Below, piece by piece: positions 42,442 through 54,086 of a stretch of 64,000 nt of DNA (within the stretch, counting starts at the first letter, position 1; every line of letters begins with the position of its first letter). Source of the stretch: Acidimicrobiales bacterium (GTDB lineage: Bacteria > Actinomycetota > Acidimicrobiia > Acidimicrobiales > RAAP-2); the NCBI GenBank assembly GCA_025351385.1, contig JANXWA010000013.1, forward strand, positions 49,752-113,751, written 5' to 3'. The translations under genes and the position numbers were made by a program. The notes beneath the pieces were generated by a model. It was not told the DNA's origin, made no database searches, and worked only from the letters and a program-made list of their open reading frames with translations.

Positions 42442-43511
42442 TGCTCGCGCACCGCCTGGAAGCCCCGTGCGGCGAGCGCCTCGAGAAAGAGGTCGGTCTG
42501 CTGTGAGTCGACGGCGAGCAGCAGGGTGCCACCCGACCCTTCGATACCGTGGGCGATCTCGATGTCGTAGATGTTGACCAGAAGCTCGGAGGCGGCCATC
42601 GTTACCGCGGCTAGCTCGCCGGGACGGTCGCTCACCTTCACGCGCAGATACGCCAAATTCTCCGAGTTGAGCGCCCGTCCGGGCAACTGGTGGCGGGCGG
42701 CCGCGGCGGTGCGAAGACTGCTCGTGATCACGTCGCGTCCGTTCGTCGCCAGCGCCTCGCGCAGCAACGAGAGACGCTCCTCGAGCGCCGCGAGGGCCGC
42801 GATCACGGCCGTTCGATTCTCGAAGAGAACGTCGGGCCAGATCGACGGGTCACCGGCGGCGACCCTGGTCATGTCGCGAAAGCCCCCCGCGGCCAGTTGC
42901 AACAAGACGGCGTCCTGTTCGGCCACCCGGCTCGCCTCGTTCATCAGGGCGCCAGCGAGCAGATGGGGCACGTGGCTCGCAATGGCGACGAGCCGGTCGT
43001 GGTCCTCGGCCGACACCGCCACGACGTTGGCCCCGATCTCGCGCAATATCCCGTGCAACGTGCCGTAGGTCTCGGGCAAGGTCTGCTCGGTCGGGGTGAG
43101 TACCCACGTGCAACCCTGGAAGAGGTCGGCGCGGGCTCCAGCGAGACCGCGCCGCTCAGAGCCGGCCATCGGGTGCCCACCGAGGAACCGGCGGTCGATG
43201 ACGCCATGGACGATTGAGCTCTTCACGCCGGTGACGTCGGTCACGATGACGTCGGGGCCGCTGAACTCGACGAGGGCCCCGTTCACGAGCCCGGTAACCG
43301 ACCCGGCGGGCGCCGCCACGACGACGAGGTCGGGCGACGAGGTCGGGCGAACGGCGTCAATCACCCCGCTGGCGAGCGCCTCCTCCTCCACCGAGGACTG
43401 CGCGTCGACGCCGGTGACGGCCCATCCGGTCTCACGCAAGGCCAGGGCCATGGAGGCCCCGATCAGCCCAAGTCCCACGACGTGGGCTCGACGGCTACTC
43501 GGGGAGGTCAT
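42438..43511 (-). CDS. tyrA: Prephenate dehydrogenase with ACT domain
   Basis: Converts prephenate to 4-hydroxyphenylpyruvate for tyrosine. The 357-aa protein has the NAD-binding HVVGLGLIGASMALAL, the active-site GGHPMAGSERRG and a C-terminal ACT domain (LRVKVSDRPGELAAV) that suggests feedback control by tyrosine. I start at ATG 43511, overlapping aroH by 17 nt. The longer track start is less plausible. Confidence 0.94.
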   Translation of the reverse strand: MTSPSSRRAHVVGLGLIGASMALALRETGWAVTGVDAQSSVEEEALASGVIDAVRPTSSPDLVVVAAPAGSVTGLVNGALVEFSGPDVIVTDVTGVKSSIVHGVIDRRFLGGHPMAGSERRGLAGARADLFQGCTWVLTPTEQTLPETYGTLHGILREIGANVVAVSAEDHDRLVAIASHVPHLLAGALMNEASRVAEQDAVLLQLAAGGFRDMTRVAAGDPSIWPDVLFENRTAVIAALAALEERLSLLREALATNGRDVITSSLRTAAAARHQLPGRALNSENLAYLRVKVSDRPGELAAVTMAASELLVNIYDIEIAHGIEGSGGTLLLAVDSQQTDLFLEALAARGFQAVREQ

Positions 43512-43866
43512 CGCGGAGCGCTTGGGCGTTGCGAAGGTAGACGTGGCGAAGCTCTCCACGGTCCTTGGTCGTGTAGACGTGCAGCAGCACCCGAATGCAC
43601 CGGGCCATCGCGCCGGGTACGTCGATCTCGCTCGCGCAGAGCAGGGGCACGTCGCCGAAGCCCACGGCGCGCGCGCCGGCCGCCGGGAAGGCCGACGTCA
43701 GGTCCGGGGACGTCGTGAACACGATGCTGACGACGTCGTCGTGGCCGAGGGCGTTGCGCTCCATGATGGCGTCGAGCAGTTCACCGGTCGCCTCGGCGAT
43801 CAGATCAGGAGTGTCGGCCGCGCAGGTCGTCGCCCCGCGCAGGCCCCGAAGGAGTGCAGAAGTCAT
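43495..43866 (-). CDS. aroH: Monofunctional chorismate mutase, AroH type
   Basis: Makes prephenate from chorismate. The 123-aa protein is the trimeric AroH type: RGLRGATTC at the N-terminus gives the active-site Arg, and PLLCASEIDVPGAMARCIRVLLH gives the Cys, Glu and Arg residues typical of AroH. The track ORF to 44034 is mostly shadow. The gene overlaps rluB by 4 nt and tyrA by 17 nt, giving prephenate synthesis and use in one unit. Confidence 0.92.
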   Translation of the reverse strand: MTSALLRGLRGATTCAADTPDLIAEATGELLDAIMERNALGHDDVVSIVFTTSPDLTSAFPAAGARAVGFGDVPLLCASEIDVPGAMARCIRVLLHVYTTKDRGELRHVYLRNAQALRDDLPE

Positions 43867-44603
43867 GACGGCATCGTAGAGGCGATCGCGTCGCTCATCC
43901 CGACGGCCTCCATCAGTCGACGCACCTCGGCCAAAGAGAGCTGGCGCGACGATCCCGGCGAGAGCGTGGCGTCCTGGATCGGACCGATTCGGGTTCGCAC
44001 GAGCCGCGTGACGTCGTGGCCGACGGCCGAGCACATCCGGCGGACCTGGCGATTTCGGCCCTCGTGGATCACGATACGCAGCAGCCCCTCGCTGACGCGG
44101 CTCACCTGAGCCGGGCTGGTGACGCCGTCGTCTAGCTCGACGCCTTCGCGCAGGCGCCGGATCGCCGCCGGCGACGGGTCCCCTTCGACGCGGGCGAGGT
44201 ACTCCTTGGGGATGCCCGAGCTGGGATGGGTGAGCAGGTGCGCGAGCCGTCCGTCGTTGGTGAGGATCAACAGGCCCTCGGTGTTCATGTCCAGCCGTCC
44301 GACCGGAAAGATCCGCACGGGCGACTCCACCAGGTCGAGCACGGTCGTGCGGCCCTGGGGGTCCGACGCCGTCGTCACGACACCGTCGGGCTTGTTCAAC
44401 AGGTAGTAGACGGTGTTCTGCGCCGTCGGGGCGAGTGCACCATCCACGCAGATGACCGAGACGTCGGGATCGACGCGGTTGCCCAGCTCCGCGACGCGTC
44501 CGTCGATCGTGACCCGTCCCTCGCTGATGAGGATCTCACAGGCGCGCCGCGAGCCGAAGCCCGCGCGAGCCAAGGTCTTCTGCAGTCGCTCACCCTCGTC
44601 CAA
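43863..44603 (-). CDS. rluB: rRNA pseudouridine synthase RluB/RsuA family
   Basis: Probably modifies 23S rRNA. The 246-aa protein has an N-terminal S4 domain (RLQKTLARAGFGSRRACEILI) and a pseudouridine synthase domain with the catalytic Asp in GRLDMNTEGLLILTNDG. TTG at 44603 is the apparent start, directly after the scpB TAA, so initiation may depend on coupling. The position after scpAB is common in many bacteria. Confidence 0.93.
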   Translation of the reverse strand: MDEGERLQKTLARAGFGSRRACEILISEGRVTIDGRVAELGNRVDPDVSVICVDGALAPTAQNTVYYLLNKPDGVVTTASDPQGRTTVLDLVESPVRIFPVGRLDMNTEGLLILTNDGRLAHLLTHPSSGIPKEYLARVEGDPSPAAIRRLREGVELDDGVTSPAQVSRVSEGLLRIVIHEGRNRQVRRMCSAVGHDVTRLVRTRIGPIQDATLSPGSSRQLSLAEVRRLMEAVGMSDAIASTMPS

Positions 44604-45194
44604 TTACGATTCCTCGCTCGGGTCGTCGGCGTCGAACTCCATCGCCTCGGCCAGCTCGTGAGCTGTCTCGACCGGCGGCATGAACTCCTCGATGGGCGGC
44701 AGGTCGCTGAGCGTCGCCAGCCCCATCCGGTCGAGGAAGAGCTCGGTAGTGCCGTAGAGGATCGGCTGACCCGGTCCGCCCGCGCGCCCCTTCTCCTCGA
44801 TGTAGCCCCGCTGCTCGAGGAGTCGCGAGACGCCGTCGACGTTCACTCCACGCAACGCGGTGATCTGGGCCCGCGACACGGGTTGGCGGTAGGCGATGAT
44901 CGCGAGCGTCTCGAGGGCGGCCGAGCTGAGCCGGTGCGAGACGTCACGGTTGGCGAACTTGGTGACCCACGGGGCGACCTCGGGCGAGCTCTGCATCACC
45001 CAGCCACTCGCCAATTCGGCGAACTGGAAGCCCCGGCGCTGCTCGGCGAACTCGGCGCTCAGCGTGCGCAGGGTGGCGGTGACCTCCGCGGCGTCGGCGT
45101 CGACCGCGTCGGCCAGTTCTTCGGATGAGATCGGCTCGAGCGCCACCGTGAGCATCGCCTCAAGCTTCTGTTCCAGGGAGTGGTCATCCCTCAT
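44604..45194 (-). CDS. scpB: Segregation and condensation protein ScpB
   Basis: Winged-helix partner of the SMC-ScpA condensin ring. The 196-aa protein shows LEAMLTVALEPISSEELA near the start and the conserved ALETLAIIAYRQPVSRAQI. It overlaps scpA by 11 nt. The C-terminal tail is acidic (FDADDPSEES). Confidence 0.95.
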   Translation of the reverse strand: MRDDHSLEQKLEAMLTVALEPISSEELADAVDADAAEVTATLRTLSAEFAEQRRGFQFAELASGWVMQSSPEVAPWVTKFANRDVSHRLSSAALETLAIIAYRQPVSRAQITALRGVNVDGVSRLLEQRGYIEEKGRAGGPGQPILYGTTELFLDRMGLATLSDLPPIEEFMPPVETAHELAEAMEFDADDPSEES

Positions 45195-45960
45195 AGGTGT
45201 CCACCTTTCCGATCTCGAGCCCCTGGGGTACGCCGAGCCATTCGATCTGCACGTCGCCGAAGGTGGAACCCTGGCCGAGCTCGATGTGCCCGAGCTTGCA
45301 GAGCTCGAGCAGTGCGAGGAAGTGCACGATGATCTCGATGCGACTCTCGAGCCCCTCGGTGAGGGTGCGAAACGAGATCCGACCCATGAACGGAAGGCGC
45401 TGCGCCAGGGAGACGACCGTCTCAGCCACCGAGACGGCGTCGACGGTCACGTGATGCAGGCGGATGACCGGCACCGGCTTTTCCTCAATCCCGCGAAGAT
45501 AGGCCCCGGCCAACTGTGCCGTGGTCACGCCGGCGAGCAGGTCCGGCGGGTGGACCTCGAAGCCCTCGTCAATACCAGCGAGGCGCGGGAAGGCCCGGCT
45601 GGCCCGCTCGAAGAGCGAGACGAAGGCGTCCGAGAGTGCGGCGTAGGTCCGCAGCTCCAAGAGGCGCGCCAGCAGGACGTCCCTCTCCTCCCAGCCAACG
45701 AACTCCTCGTCGGGCTCGGTCGCGTCGCGTCCCGGCAGCAGGCGCCTGCTCTTCATCTCGAGCAGTATCGCGGCGATCAGAAGGAACTCCGAGAGGTCCT
45801 CGACGGCGATCTCGACGGACTCGTCACGCAGCGCGGCGACGAAGAGGTCGACAATGGGGGCGAGCGGAACGTCGAGCACGTCGACCTCATGGCTGCTGAT
45901 CAAGTGGAGCAGGAGTTCCACCGGGCCGCTGAAGGACGGCGTCGTCACGACGAAGGTCAC
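45184..45960 (-). CDS. scpA: Segregation and condensation protein ScpA
   Basis: Kleisin subunit of the SMC complex. The 258-aa protein begins with the conserved FSGPVELLLHLISSHEVDVLDVPL and ends with a winged helix. GTG start with TAAGGT 6 nt upstream, a leaderless start. It opens the long scpA-scpB-rluB-aroH-tyrA-aroA-cmk-plsC chain, in which every junction overlaps or abuts. Confidence 0.95.
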   Translation of the reverse strand: MTFVVTTPSFSGPVELLLHLISSHEVDVLDVPLAPIVDLFVAALRDESVEIAVEDLSEFLLIAAILLEMKSRRLLPGRDATEPDEEFVGWEERDVLLARLLELRTYAALSDAFVSLFERASRAFPRLAGIDEGFEVHPPDLLAGVTTAQLAGAYLRGIEEKPVPVIRLHHVTVDAVSVAETVVSLAQRLPFMGRISFRTLTEGLESRIEIIVHFLALLELCKLGHIELGQGSTFGDVQIEWLGVPQGLEIGKVDTYEG

Positions 45961-46015
45961 CGACAGACCTTACCGCCTGAGACCTCTCCTCCCCTTCCTC
46001 ACCTACGATTGAGGG
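45961..46015. promoter_or_regulatory. Divergent leaderless promoters scpA / trpS
   Basis: TAAGGT (45967-45972, minus) and TACGAT (46004-46009, plus) each lie exactly 6 nt before the start codons of scpA and trpS. The 55-bp spacer between has no other motif. Confidence 0.65.
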
Positions 46016-46984
46016 ATGCGAGTACTTTCGGGAATGCAGCCTTCGGGACCGATGCACATCGGCAACTACCTCGGAGCATTGAAGCAGTGGGTGGCCACGC
46101 AGAGCCCCGAAGCCTTCTACTGCGTGGTCGACCTGCACGCCCTGACCTTGCAGATCGATCCCGAGCAGTTGCGCGACCAGACGACCGACCTGTTGGCGAC
46201 GTACCTCGCGGCCGGCCTCGACCCCGACGTCTGCACCGTCTTCCTCCAGAGCCAGGTCCCGTACCACGCCCAGATGAACTGGCTGCTCGAGTGCGTGGCC
46301 ACCTACGGTGAGCTGAGCCGCATGACCCAGTTCAAGGAGAAGGCCCTGCGCCAGGAGGGCTACCGAGTCGGGCTCTTGACCTACCCGGTCCTGATGGCGG
46401 GCGACATCTTGCTCTACGAGGCGGCCGAGGTCCCGGTCGGCGACGACCAGCGCCAGCACCTCGAGTTGACCCGCGTTATCGCGGAACGGTTCAACAACCG
46501 CTACGGCGAGACCTTCATCGTGCCGGTCGCCGTCCAGCCGAAGGTCGCCGCTCGCGTCATGGACCTCCAAGAGCCGACCCGCAAGATGTCCAAGTCGATC
46601 TCGAGCCCGCTCGGCTCGCTGCACCTGTTCGACTCCCCCGCCGAGATCGAGAAGAAGGTGAAGAAGGCCGTCACCGACACGGACAATGAGGTTCGCTTCG
46701 ACTGGGAGAAGAAGCCAGGTCTGTCCAACCTGCTCGAGATCTTCTCGAGTTTCAGTGGAGAGACCCCCGACGCTGTCGCCGGCCGTTACACCCGCTACGG
46801 TGACCTGAAGAACGACCTCGCGGCGCTGCTCGTCGAATCTCTCGCCCCGATCCAGGCCCGCTACCACGAACTGCTCGCCGACCCGGGCGAGCTGCACGCC
46901 GTGGCCGCACGGGGATCCCTGAAGGCGGCCGAGGCGGCCGGGCCGGTCTACCAGCGCGCGGCGCACGCCATGGGGCTGCTCTAG
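46016..46984 (+). CDS. trpS: Tryptophanyl-tRNA synthetase
   Basis: Charges tRNA-Trp. The 322-aa class I enzyme has the HIGH-like MHIGNYLGAL, GDDQRQHLELTR and the KMSKS loop RKMSKSISSPLG. TACGAT lies 6 nt before the ATG. The gene converges with the M50 protease gene, with overlapping stops in CTAG. Confidence 0.97.
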   Translation: MRVLSGMQPSGPMHIGNYLGALKQWVATQSPEAFYCVVDLHALTLQIDPEQLRDQTTDLLATYLAAGLDPDVCTVFLQSQVPYHAQMNWLLECVATYGELSRMTQFKEKALRQEGYRVGLLTYPVLMAGDILLYEAAEVPVGDDQRQHLELTRVIAERFNNRYGETFIVPVAVQPKVAARVMDLQEPTRKMSKSISSPLGSLHLFDSPAEIEKKVKKAVTDTDNEVRFDWEKKPGLSNLLEIFSSFSGETPDAVAGRYTRYGDLKNDLAALLVESLAPIQARYHELLADPGELHAVAARGSLKAAEAAGPVYQRAAHAMGLL

Positions 46985-47598
46985 AAGAGCAGGTTGAGCC
47001 ACCAGTTCTCCACGCTCGCCAGCGCGTTGGAGCCGAAGTGGAAGACGAACGAGCCGAGAATCACAAATGCCATGACAAAGGGAAGCGCCCGGGCGCGGAA
47101 TTGGTAGTAGGACCCCAGGTGCTTGGCGGGCACGAAACGTTCGATGATGGCCGAGCCGTCGAGGGGCGGGATCGGCAACAGATTGAACACGGCGAGAATC
47201 AAGTTCACCAGACCGAGAGCGATGCCGATGTTCAGCATCGTCTGGTTCAGCGTGACGTGCAGGGCGAGTTCACAGATGGCGAAGCCAACTCCCGAGAGGA
47301 TGATGTTGACAATCGGCCCGGCGAGCGACACGTAAAGCGACTGCTGGCGGGGCTTGCGCAGCCGAGCGATGTTCACCGGCACCGGCTTGGCGTATCCAAA
47401 CGCCGGGAGGCCGCTGATCAGCATCAGCGCGGGAAGCAGGACGGTCCCGAACGGGTCGACGTGACGGAGTGGGTTCAACGTGAGTCGGTGAGCGTCCTTG
47501 GCCGTGGGATCGCCGAAGAGGTTCGCGACCCAGCCATGGCTGACCTCGTGCAACACGATCGAGGGCACCAAGGCGATGAAGAAGTAGTAGCTGGGCAT
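46981..47598 (-). CDS. Site-2 protease-like M50 membrane metalloprotease
   Basis: A 205-aa integral membrane protease of the short M50B type with no PDZ or CBS domain. The zinc site is HEVSH near residue 17, and the third ligand lies in PIPPLDGSAI. Several transmembrane segments fill the rest. Its substrate is unknown. ATG follows AGGAG, 11 nt after the xerD stop, so it is likely the last gene of the recN-pyrG-xerD direction. Confidence 0.9.
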   Translation of the reverse strand: MPSYYFFIALVPSIVLHEVSHGWVANLFGDPTAKDAHRLTLNPLRHVDPFGTVLLPALMLISGLPAFGYAKPVPVNIARLRKPRQQSLYVSLAGPIVNIILSGVGFAICELALHVTLNQTMLNIGIALGLVNLILAVFNLLPIPPLDGSAIIERFVPAKHLGSYYQFRARALPFVMAFVILGSFVFHFGSNALASVENWWLNLLF

Positions 47599-47609
47599 CG
47601 TGGCTCCTG

Positions 47610-48501
47610 TCAGTCGTTGGCGCGAGGGTGCGCGTTCTGGTACTCACGCTTCAAAGACGTCAGCGCCACGGCGGTGTAGATCTGGGTTGTCGATATCGAC
47701 GCGTGTCCGAGGAGCTCCTGCACGACTCTAATGTCAGCCCCGTGGGCCAGCATGTGCGTGGCGCAACTGTGACGAAAGACGTGGGCGCTGATCCGCGAGC
47801 GATCGAGGCCGGCGACCAGTGCGCGCTTGTCGATGACCAGGTCGATGCCCTGGCGCGAGAGCGAACCGCCTCGAGAATTGAGGAAGAGCCTCGTTCCGCG
47901 CCGGGCCTCGGGGAACGAGTCGCGCCCGCCGGGGCCCAGATACTCGGTCAAGGCTCTTAGAAGAGTCGAGCCCATCGGGACCAGGCGCTGCTTGGAGCCT
48001 TTGCCGGTCACGAGGATCAGCTGCTCGTCGAAGTCGAGGTCCTCAAGACCGATGCCGACGACCTCCGAGACTCGTGCCCCAGTCCCGTAGAGCAGCTCGA
48101 GCAGGGCCCGGTCGCGTCGGTCCGACGGCGTCGTGGTCGGCACCGAGTCAAGGAGTCTGACCATCTCCTCCTCGGAGAGCGGCTTGGGCAGCGTGCGGCC
48201 CCGTCGACCTCCCTTCAGCCGCGCGCTCGGGTCGCTCATCAGGTGACCTTCCAGCACCAGGTAGGAGAACAGTCCACGGATCGATGCCACCGAACGCGCG
48301 ACTGTGCTCTCGGAGCGATGCTGGCGGCGTAGGCCGTTGGCGTAATACTCGAGGTCGCCCTCGCTGAGCGACGCGAGCTGGAGACCCTGGCCCAACGCCC
48401 ACTCGCTCAGCCTCGTGACGTCTCGTCGATAGGCGTCGATCGTCGAGCGGCTGCGGCCCTTCTCGATCGTGAGCCACTGGAGGTACTCGGCGAGGTACTC
48501 C

Positions 48502-48515
<14 letters not shown>
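47610..48515 (-). CDS. xerD: Tyrosine recombinase XerD
   Basis: Resolves chromosome dimers at dif with XerC. The 301-aa protein has the N-terminal SAM-like DNA-binding domain and the catalytic set: Arg in GTGARVSEVVG, Lys in TGKGSKQRLVP, HVFRHSCATHML, LLGHAS and Tyr in STTQIYTAV. All residues are intact. Its place in a housekeeping operon argues against a mobile integrase. Overlaps the NUDIX gene by 14 nt. Confidence 0.94.
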
Positions 48516-50777
<2,262 letters not shown>

Positions 50778-52367
50778 TTAAGAGCTTGTTTCCAACATTT
50801 GACGAGCCAGTGCGCGCGACTCGACGGTGACCTCGTCACCGGCGAGCATCCGGGCGATCTCCGTGACGCGGTCCTCGCCGCGCACCGTGCGCAGTGACGT
50901 GCTCGAACGGCCGCCTTCGACGGACTTCTCGATCACGAAGTGGTGATCGGCCTTGGCGGCCACCGAGGCCAGGTGCGTCACCGCGAGAACCTGCTGGCGC
51001 CGTCCCAACTCCGCAAGGCATTCGCCGATCTGCTGGGCGACCTGCCCACCAACGCCGGCGTCGACCTCGTCAAAGACAGCGACCACGTCCTCGTGGACCG
51101 ATTCGAGCGACAGGGCCAGGAGGACGCGACTCAGCTCTCCCCCGCTCGCCAGAGCCTGCAGAGGCCCCTCGGGCAAGCCGGGATTGGGGGTGAACAGTAT
51201 CTGCGCCTGCGATCCGTCCTCCCCGCCGACCTCGAAGCGCAATGTCGCGTGGGGCAGCGCGACTCGGGGAAGTTGGTCCCGTACGGCGGCCGTGAGCGCC
51301 TCCGCGGCCGCCGTACGCTCCCGTAGGGCCTCCGAGGCCAGGGACCGTTCGCGCTGCTCGAGCTCGCCAATCTCGACGTCGAGGGTAGCGAGCCTCGTCG
51401 TGGCGTCGACTTGGGCCTCGCGCTGAACGATCAGGCGGTCGAGCGTCGCGAGGGCCGATGCGAGGGATCCTCCGTACTTGCGAGCGATCTGTTGGAGCAC
51501 CGTCGCGCGGTCCTCGAGGTCCTTCAGCGCGGCCGGGTCGAAGGCGTCGGGGTCGGTCATCGCCGCCAGCTCGTGGACGCCCTCACGGGCCTGGTCGAGA
51601 GCGCTTCGGAACAGCCCTCGTACCGGGTCGAAGGCGTCGCTCGCGGGTAGTCGACTGATTGCCTGGGCGAAGAGTGAGAGCACGGCGCCGTCGCTGTCGG
51701 CGTCCAACTGGTCCACGACCTCGACCACCGTGGCCTGGCTGTCGCGCAGCCCCGTCAGACGCGTCAGCTCGCCGAGGGTGTCGTCGAGCTCGACGGGCGA
51801 GGCGATGGCGACCGCCTCGAGCTCTGCGATCTGGAATATGACGTAGTCAAGGTCCCGTTCCCGCTGGGTCGCGTCGCCGCCCAGCGAGTCACGCATTCGT
51901 CGAGCTTCGAGCAGTGCCGTGCGAGTGGTGTCCAACACGACCGTCGACACGCCGGCACTGGCGTCGACGATACGCAGGATCTCCGAGCGGTTGCGCAACG
52001 CCAGGGAGTCGTGCTGACCGTGGATGACGATCAGTTCGCCGGCGATCGACCGAAGTGCTTCAGCACTGCTGGGCACGCCGTCGAGGGAGCTGCGCAGGCG
52101 CCCCGAGGTGCTCGATTCGCGCGAGAGAACCATCTCTGTGCCGTCGCCGAGGGCGAAGACCGCCGCGGCCCTCATGTTGGCAGTGATGGCGTGTCGCGAC
52201 GTCGAACCGTCGCCGCCGAGGCAGAGGTCGAGCGCCCCCAGGAGGAGGGTCTTGCCAGCCCCGGTCTCGCCGGTGAGCACATTGAAGCCCGGTCCGAACT
52301 CCAACCTGGCCTCTTCGATGACGCCGAGTCCGTGCGCGAACAGCTCGACGAGTTGTGACTTAGGCAT
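50778..52367 (-). CDS. recN: DNA repair ATPase RecN
   Basis: SMC-like protein for double-strand break repair. From ATG 52367 it has 529 aa, with N-terminal Walker A LTGETGAGKTLLLGAL, a coiled-coil middle and the C-terminal ABC part (LASGGELSRVLLALSLE, VFDEVDAGVGG). Length is near the family norm. Overlaps nadK by 8 nt. Confidence 0.95.
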   Translation of the reverse strand: MPKSQLVELFAHGLGVIEEARLEFGPGFNVLTGETGAGKTLLLGALDLCLGGDGSTSRHAITANMRAAAVFALGDGTEMVLSRESSTSGRLRSSLDGVPSSAEALRSIAGELIVIHGQHDSLALRNRSEILRIVDASAGVSTVVLDTTRTALLEARRMRDSLGGDATQRERDLDYVIFQIAELEAVAIASPVELDDTLGELTRLTGLRDSQATVVEVVDQLDADSDGAVLSLFAQAISRLPASDAFDPVRGLFRSALDQAREGVHELAAMTDPDAFDPAALKDLEDRATVLQQIARKYGGSLASALATLDRLIVQREAQVDATTRLATLDVEIGELEQRERSLASEALRERTAAAEALTAAVRDQLPRVALPHATLRFEVGGEDGSQAQILFTPNPGLPEGPLQALASGGELSRVLLALSLESVHEDVVAVFDEVDAGVGGQVAQQIGECLAELGRRQQVLAVTHLASVAAKADHHFVIEKSVEGGRSSTSLRTVRGEDRVTEIARMLAGDEVTVESRALARQMLETSS

Positions 52368-53169
52368 GTCCCTCTCGTAGGCTCTCGCGCAGCCGAAAGG
52401 CGAGATCGAAACTCCGGGTGGCCACCACTCGTACGGGTGAGGGGCTCTTTCGGACCTCGACGAACTCACCCGGTTCGAGCGAGCCAATGGCCTGACCGTC
52501 GGCCACGATGACGGCCGGCTTGTTGTCGGCGACAAGTCGGATGACCTTGTCGTCGGCGACCACGATCGAGCGGTTGATCGTGAAGTGGGGGGCGATCGGA
52601 GTGAGGATCATCACCGGCAGTGTCGCGTCGACCACTGGTCCGCCGGCCGAGAAGTTGTATCCCGTGCTGCCGGTTGGCGAGGCGACCATCACACCGTCGG
52701 CCGAGTACGTCAGGTACTCCTCTTCGTTGACGAAGGTCTTCAGTCGCACCATGTGACCGGCTTGAGCGCGCTCCACCACCACCTCGTTAAGGGCGAACTC
52801 GTCGATGTCCGAACCCGAAGTCGAGATCTGGAGAGCGAGTCGCTCCGCCACCATGTCGCCCTCGAAGGCTCCCTTGATATCCTCGACGATCTCCGTGGGT
52901 GGCACATTCAAGAGAAAGCCCATGCGCCCCAGGTTGACTGCCAGGACTCGAGCTCCGACCTGGTGAGCCAACCGGGCGGACTTGAGGAAGGTGCCGTCAC
53001 CCCCGAGGCTCACTACCATCGTCGACCCGTCAATATCGGGACGTTGATCGACGTCGAGGAGGTGCAGGGCCGAGGTGAACCCCTCAGCGTCGAGTCGCAG
53101 ACCCACCTCACGGGCGAGCTGCACCGCGTCGACGCGGTTGCTGAAGGCGGTCAAGAGCAGTTGGGACAC
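52360..53169 (-). CDS. nadK: NAD kinase
   Basis: Makes NADP from NAD. The 269-aa protein has SLGGDGTFLKSARL, FALNEVVVER and VASPTGSTGYNFSAGGP. GTG start with GAGGAGGAAC directly upstream, so this transcript is leadered. It heads a nadK-recN pair. A TlyA gene often found beside them in actinobacteria is absent here. Confidence 0.96.
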   Translation of the reverse strand: MSQLLLTAFSNRVDAVQLAREVGLRLDAEGFTSALHLLDVDQRPDIDGSTMVVSLGGDGTFLKSARLAHQVGARVLAVNLGRMGFLLNVPPTEIVEDIKGAFEGDMVAERLALQISTSGSDIDEFALNEVVVERAQAGHMVRLKTFVNEEEYLTYSADGVMVASPTGSTGYNFSAGGPVVDATLPVMILTPIAPHFTINRSIVVADDKVIRLVADNKPAVIVADGQAIGSLEPGEFVEVRKSPSPVRVVATRSFDLAFRLRESLREGHA

Positions 53170-53296
53170 GTTCCTCCTCGTTCGCTCAATGGTAGTAACA
53201 AAGGTCGTGCCGGCCGGCGCTGGCAGGCCGCGATGTGACCTGTCACCTTCCGATCCGTGAGCACGGGACTATGGAACAGTCACGTCCAGTGGCATC

Positions 53297-53953
53297 TCAC
53301 TCCCGCTCTCGCCCGCAACGTTGTCCGGCGTCGTCCAAAAACACGAGCACCTCATCGTCAGTCGTCGGACGAAAGTCCGAATAGTAAAGCCCGACCGCGC
53401 GAAAATCGCTCGGCGTCGCGAGACAGACGACCTCGTCAGCCTCCGTGATAACCCGCTGAACGTCGATCGGCCCCACGGGGGCAGCGAAAATGACCTTCGA
53501 GGCGCCGGCCGAACGCACCGAGAGGCAGGCGGCGCGCGCCGTCGCGCCGGTCGCGACGCCATCATCGACCACGACCGCGACTCGTCCATGGAGGTCCAGT
53601 CGCGACCAATGGCTCCGAAAGAGCAGGATCCGCTCATCCAGGGCATGGCGTTCGCGCCGCTCCACCTCGGCTAGCTCATCCTCACCGACACCGGCCGCCT
53701 TGGTCAGGCGTCGGTCCAGGACCCGTACGCCACCTTCGGCGATCGCTCCCATCGCCACCTCGGGCTGGAACGGCACGCCCAACTTTCGTACCACGACGAC
53801 GTCGAGCGGCACGGAAAGAAGTTGAGCCACCTCCGCCGCGACCGGGACGCCGCCTCGAGCCAGGCCGAGGACGACCACGTCCTGACCACACAGGCGTTCG
53901 AGCCTGTCCCCCAGCTGGCGCCCGGCGTCGATTCGGTCCCGATACATGGCCAT
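53297..53953 (-). CDS. Phosphoribosyltransferase-domain protein
   Basis: A 218-aa type I PRTase-fold protein. The PRPP loop is VAVVVDDGVATGATARAA, and the N-terminal half carries VLGLARGGVPVAAEVA. Such stand-alone PRTases are common next to stress or dormancy genes in actinobacteria; their substrate is unknown. ATG 53953 is my choice; a GTG at 53977 is possible. It ends near 53297 with an unusual charged tail. Confidence 0.85.
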   Translation of the reverse strand: MAMYRDRIDAGRQLGDRLERLCGQDVVVLGLARGGVPVAAEVAQLLSVPLDVVVVRKLGVPFQPEVAMGAIAEGGVRVLDRRLTKAAGVGEDELAEVERRERHALDERILLFRSHWSRLDLHGRVAVVVDDGVATGATARAACLSVRSAGASKVIFAAPVGPIDVQRVITEADEVVCLATPSDFRAVGLYYSDFRPTTDDEVLVFLDDAGQRCGRERE

Positions 53954-54086
53954 GTCCTGACCCGTCCTTCCAGACACTTGCTACCCCGACTGACGCCTCG
54001 ATGTCAAAACGACCTGCGAAGGATCGGGACTTTCTGCGCCAGTGGCCCTGCCGACTCGCGGCTTCGAAGTGTGAGACCATCGAGCG

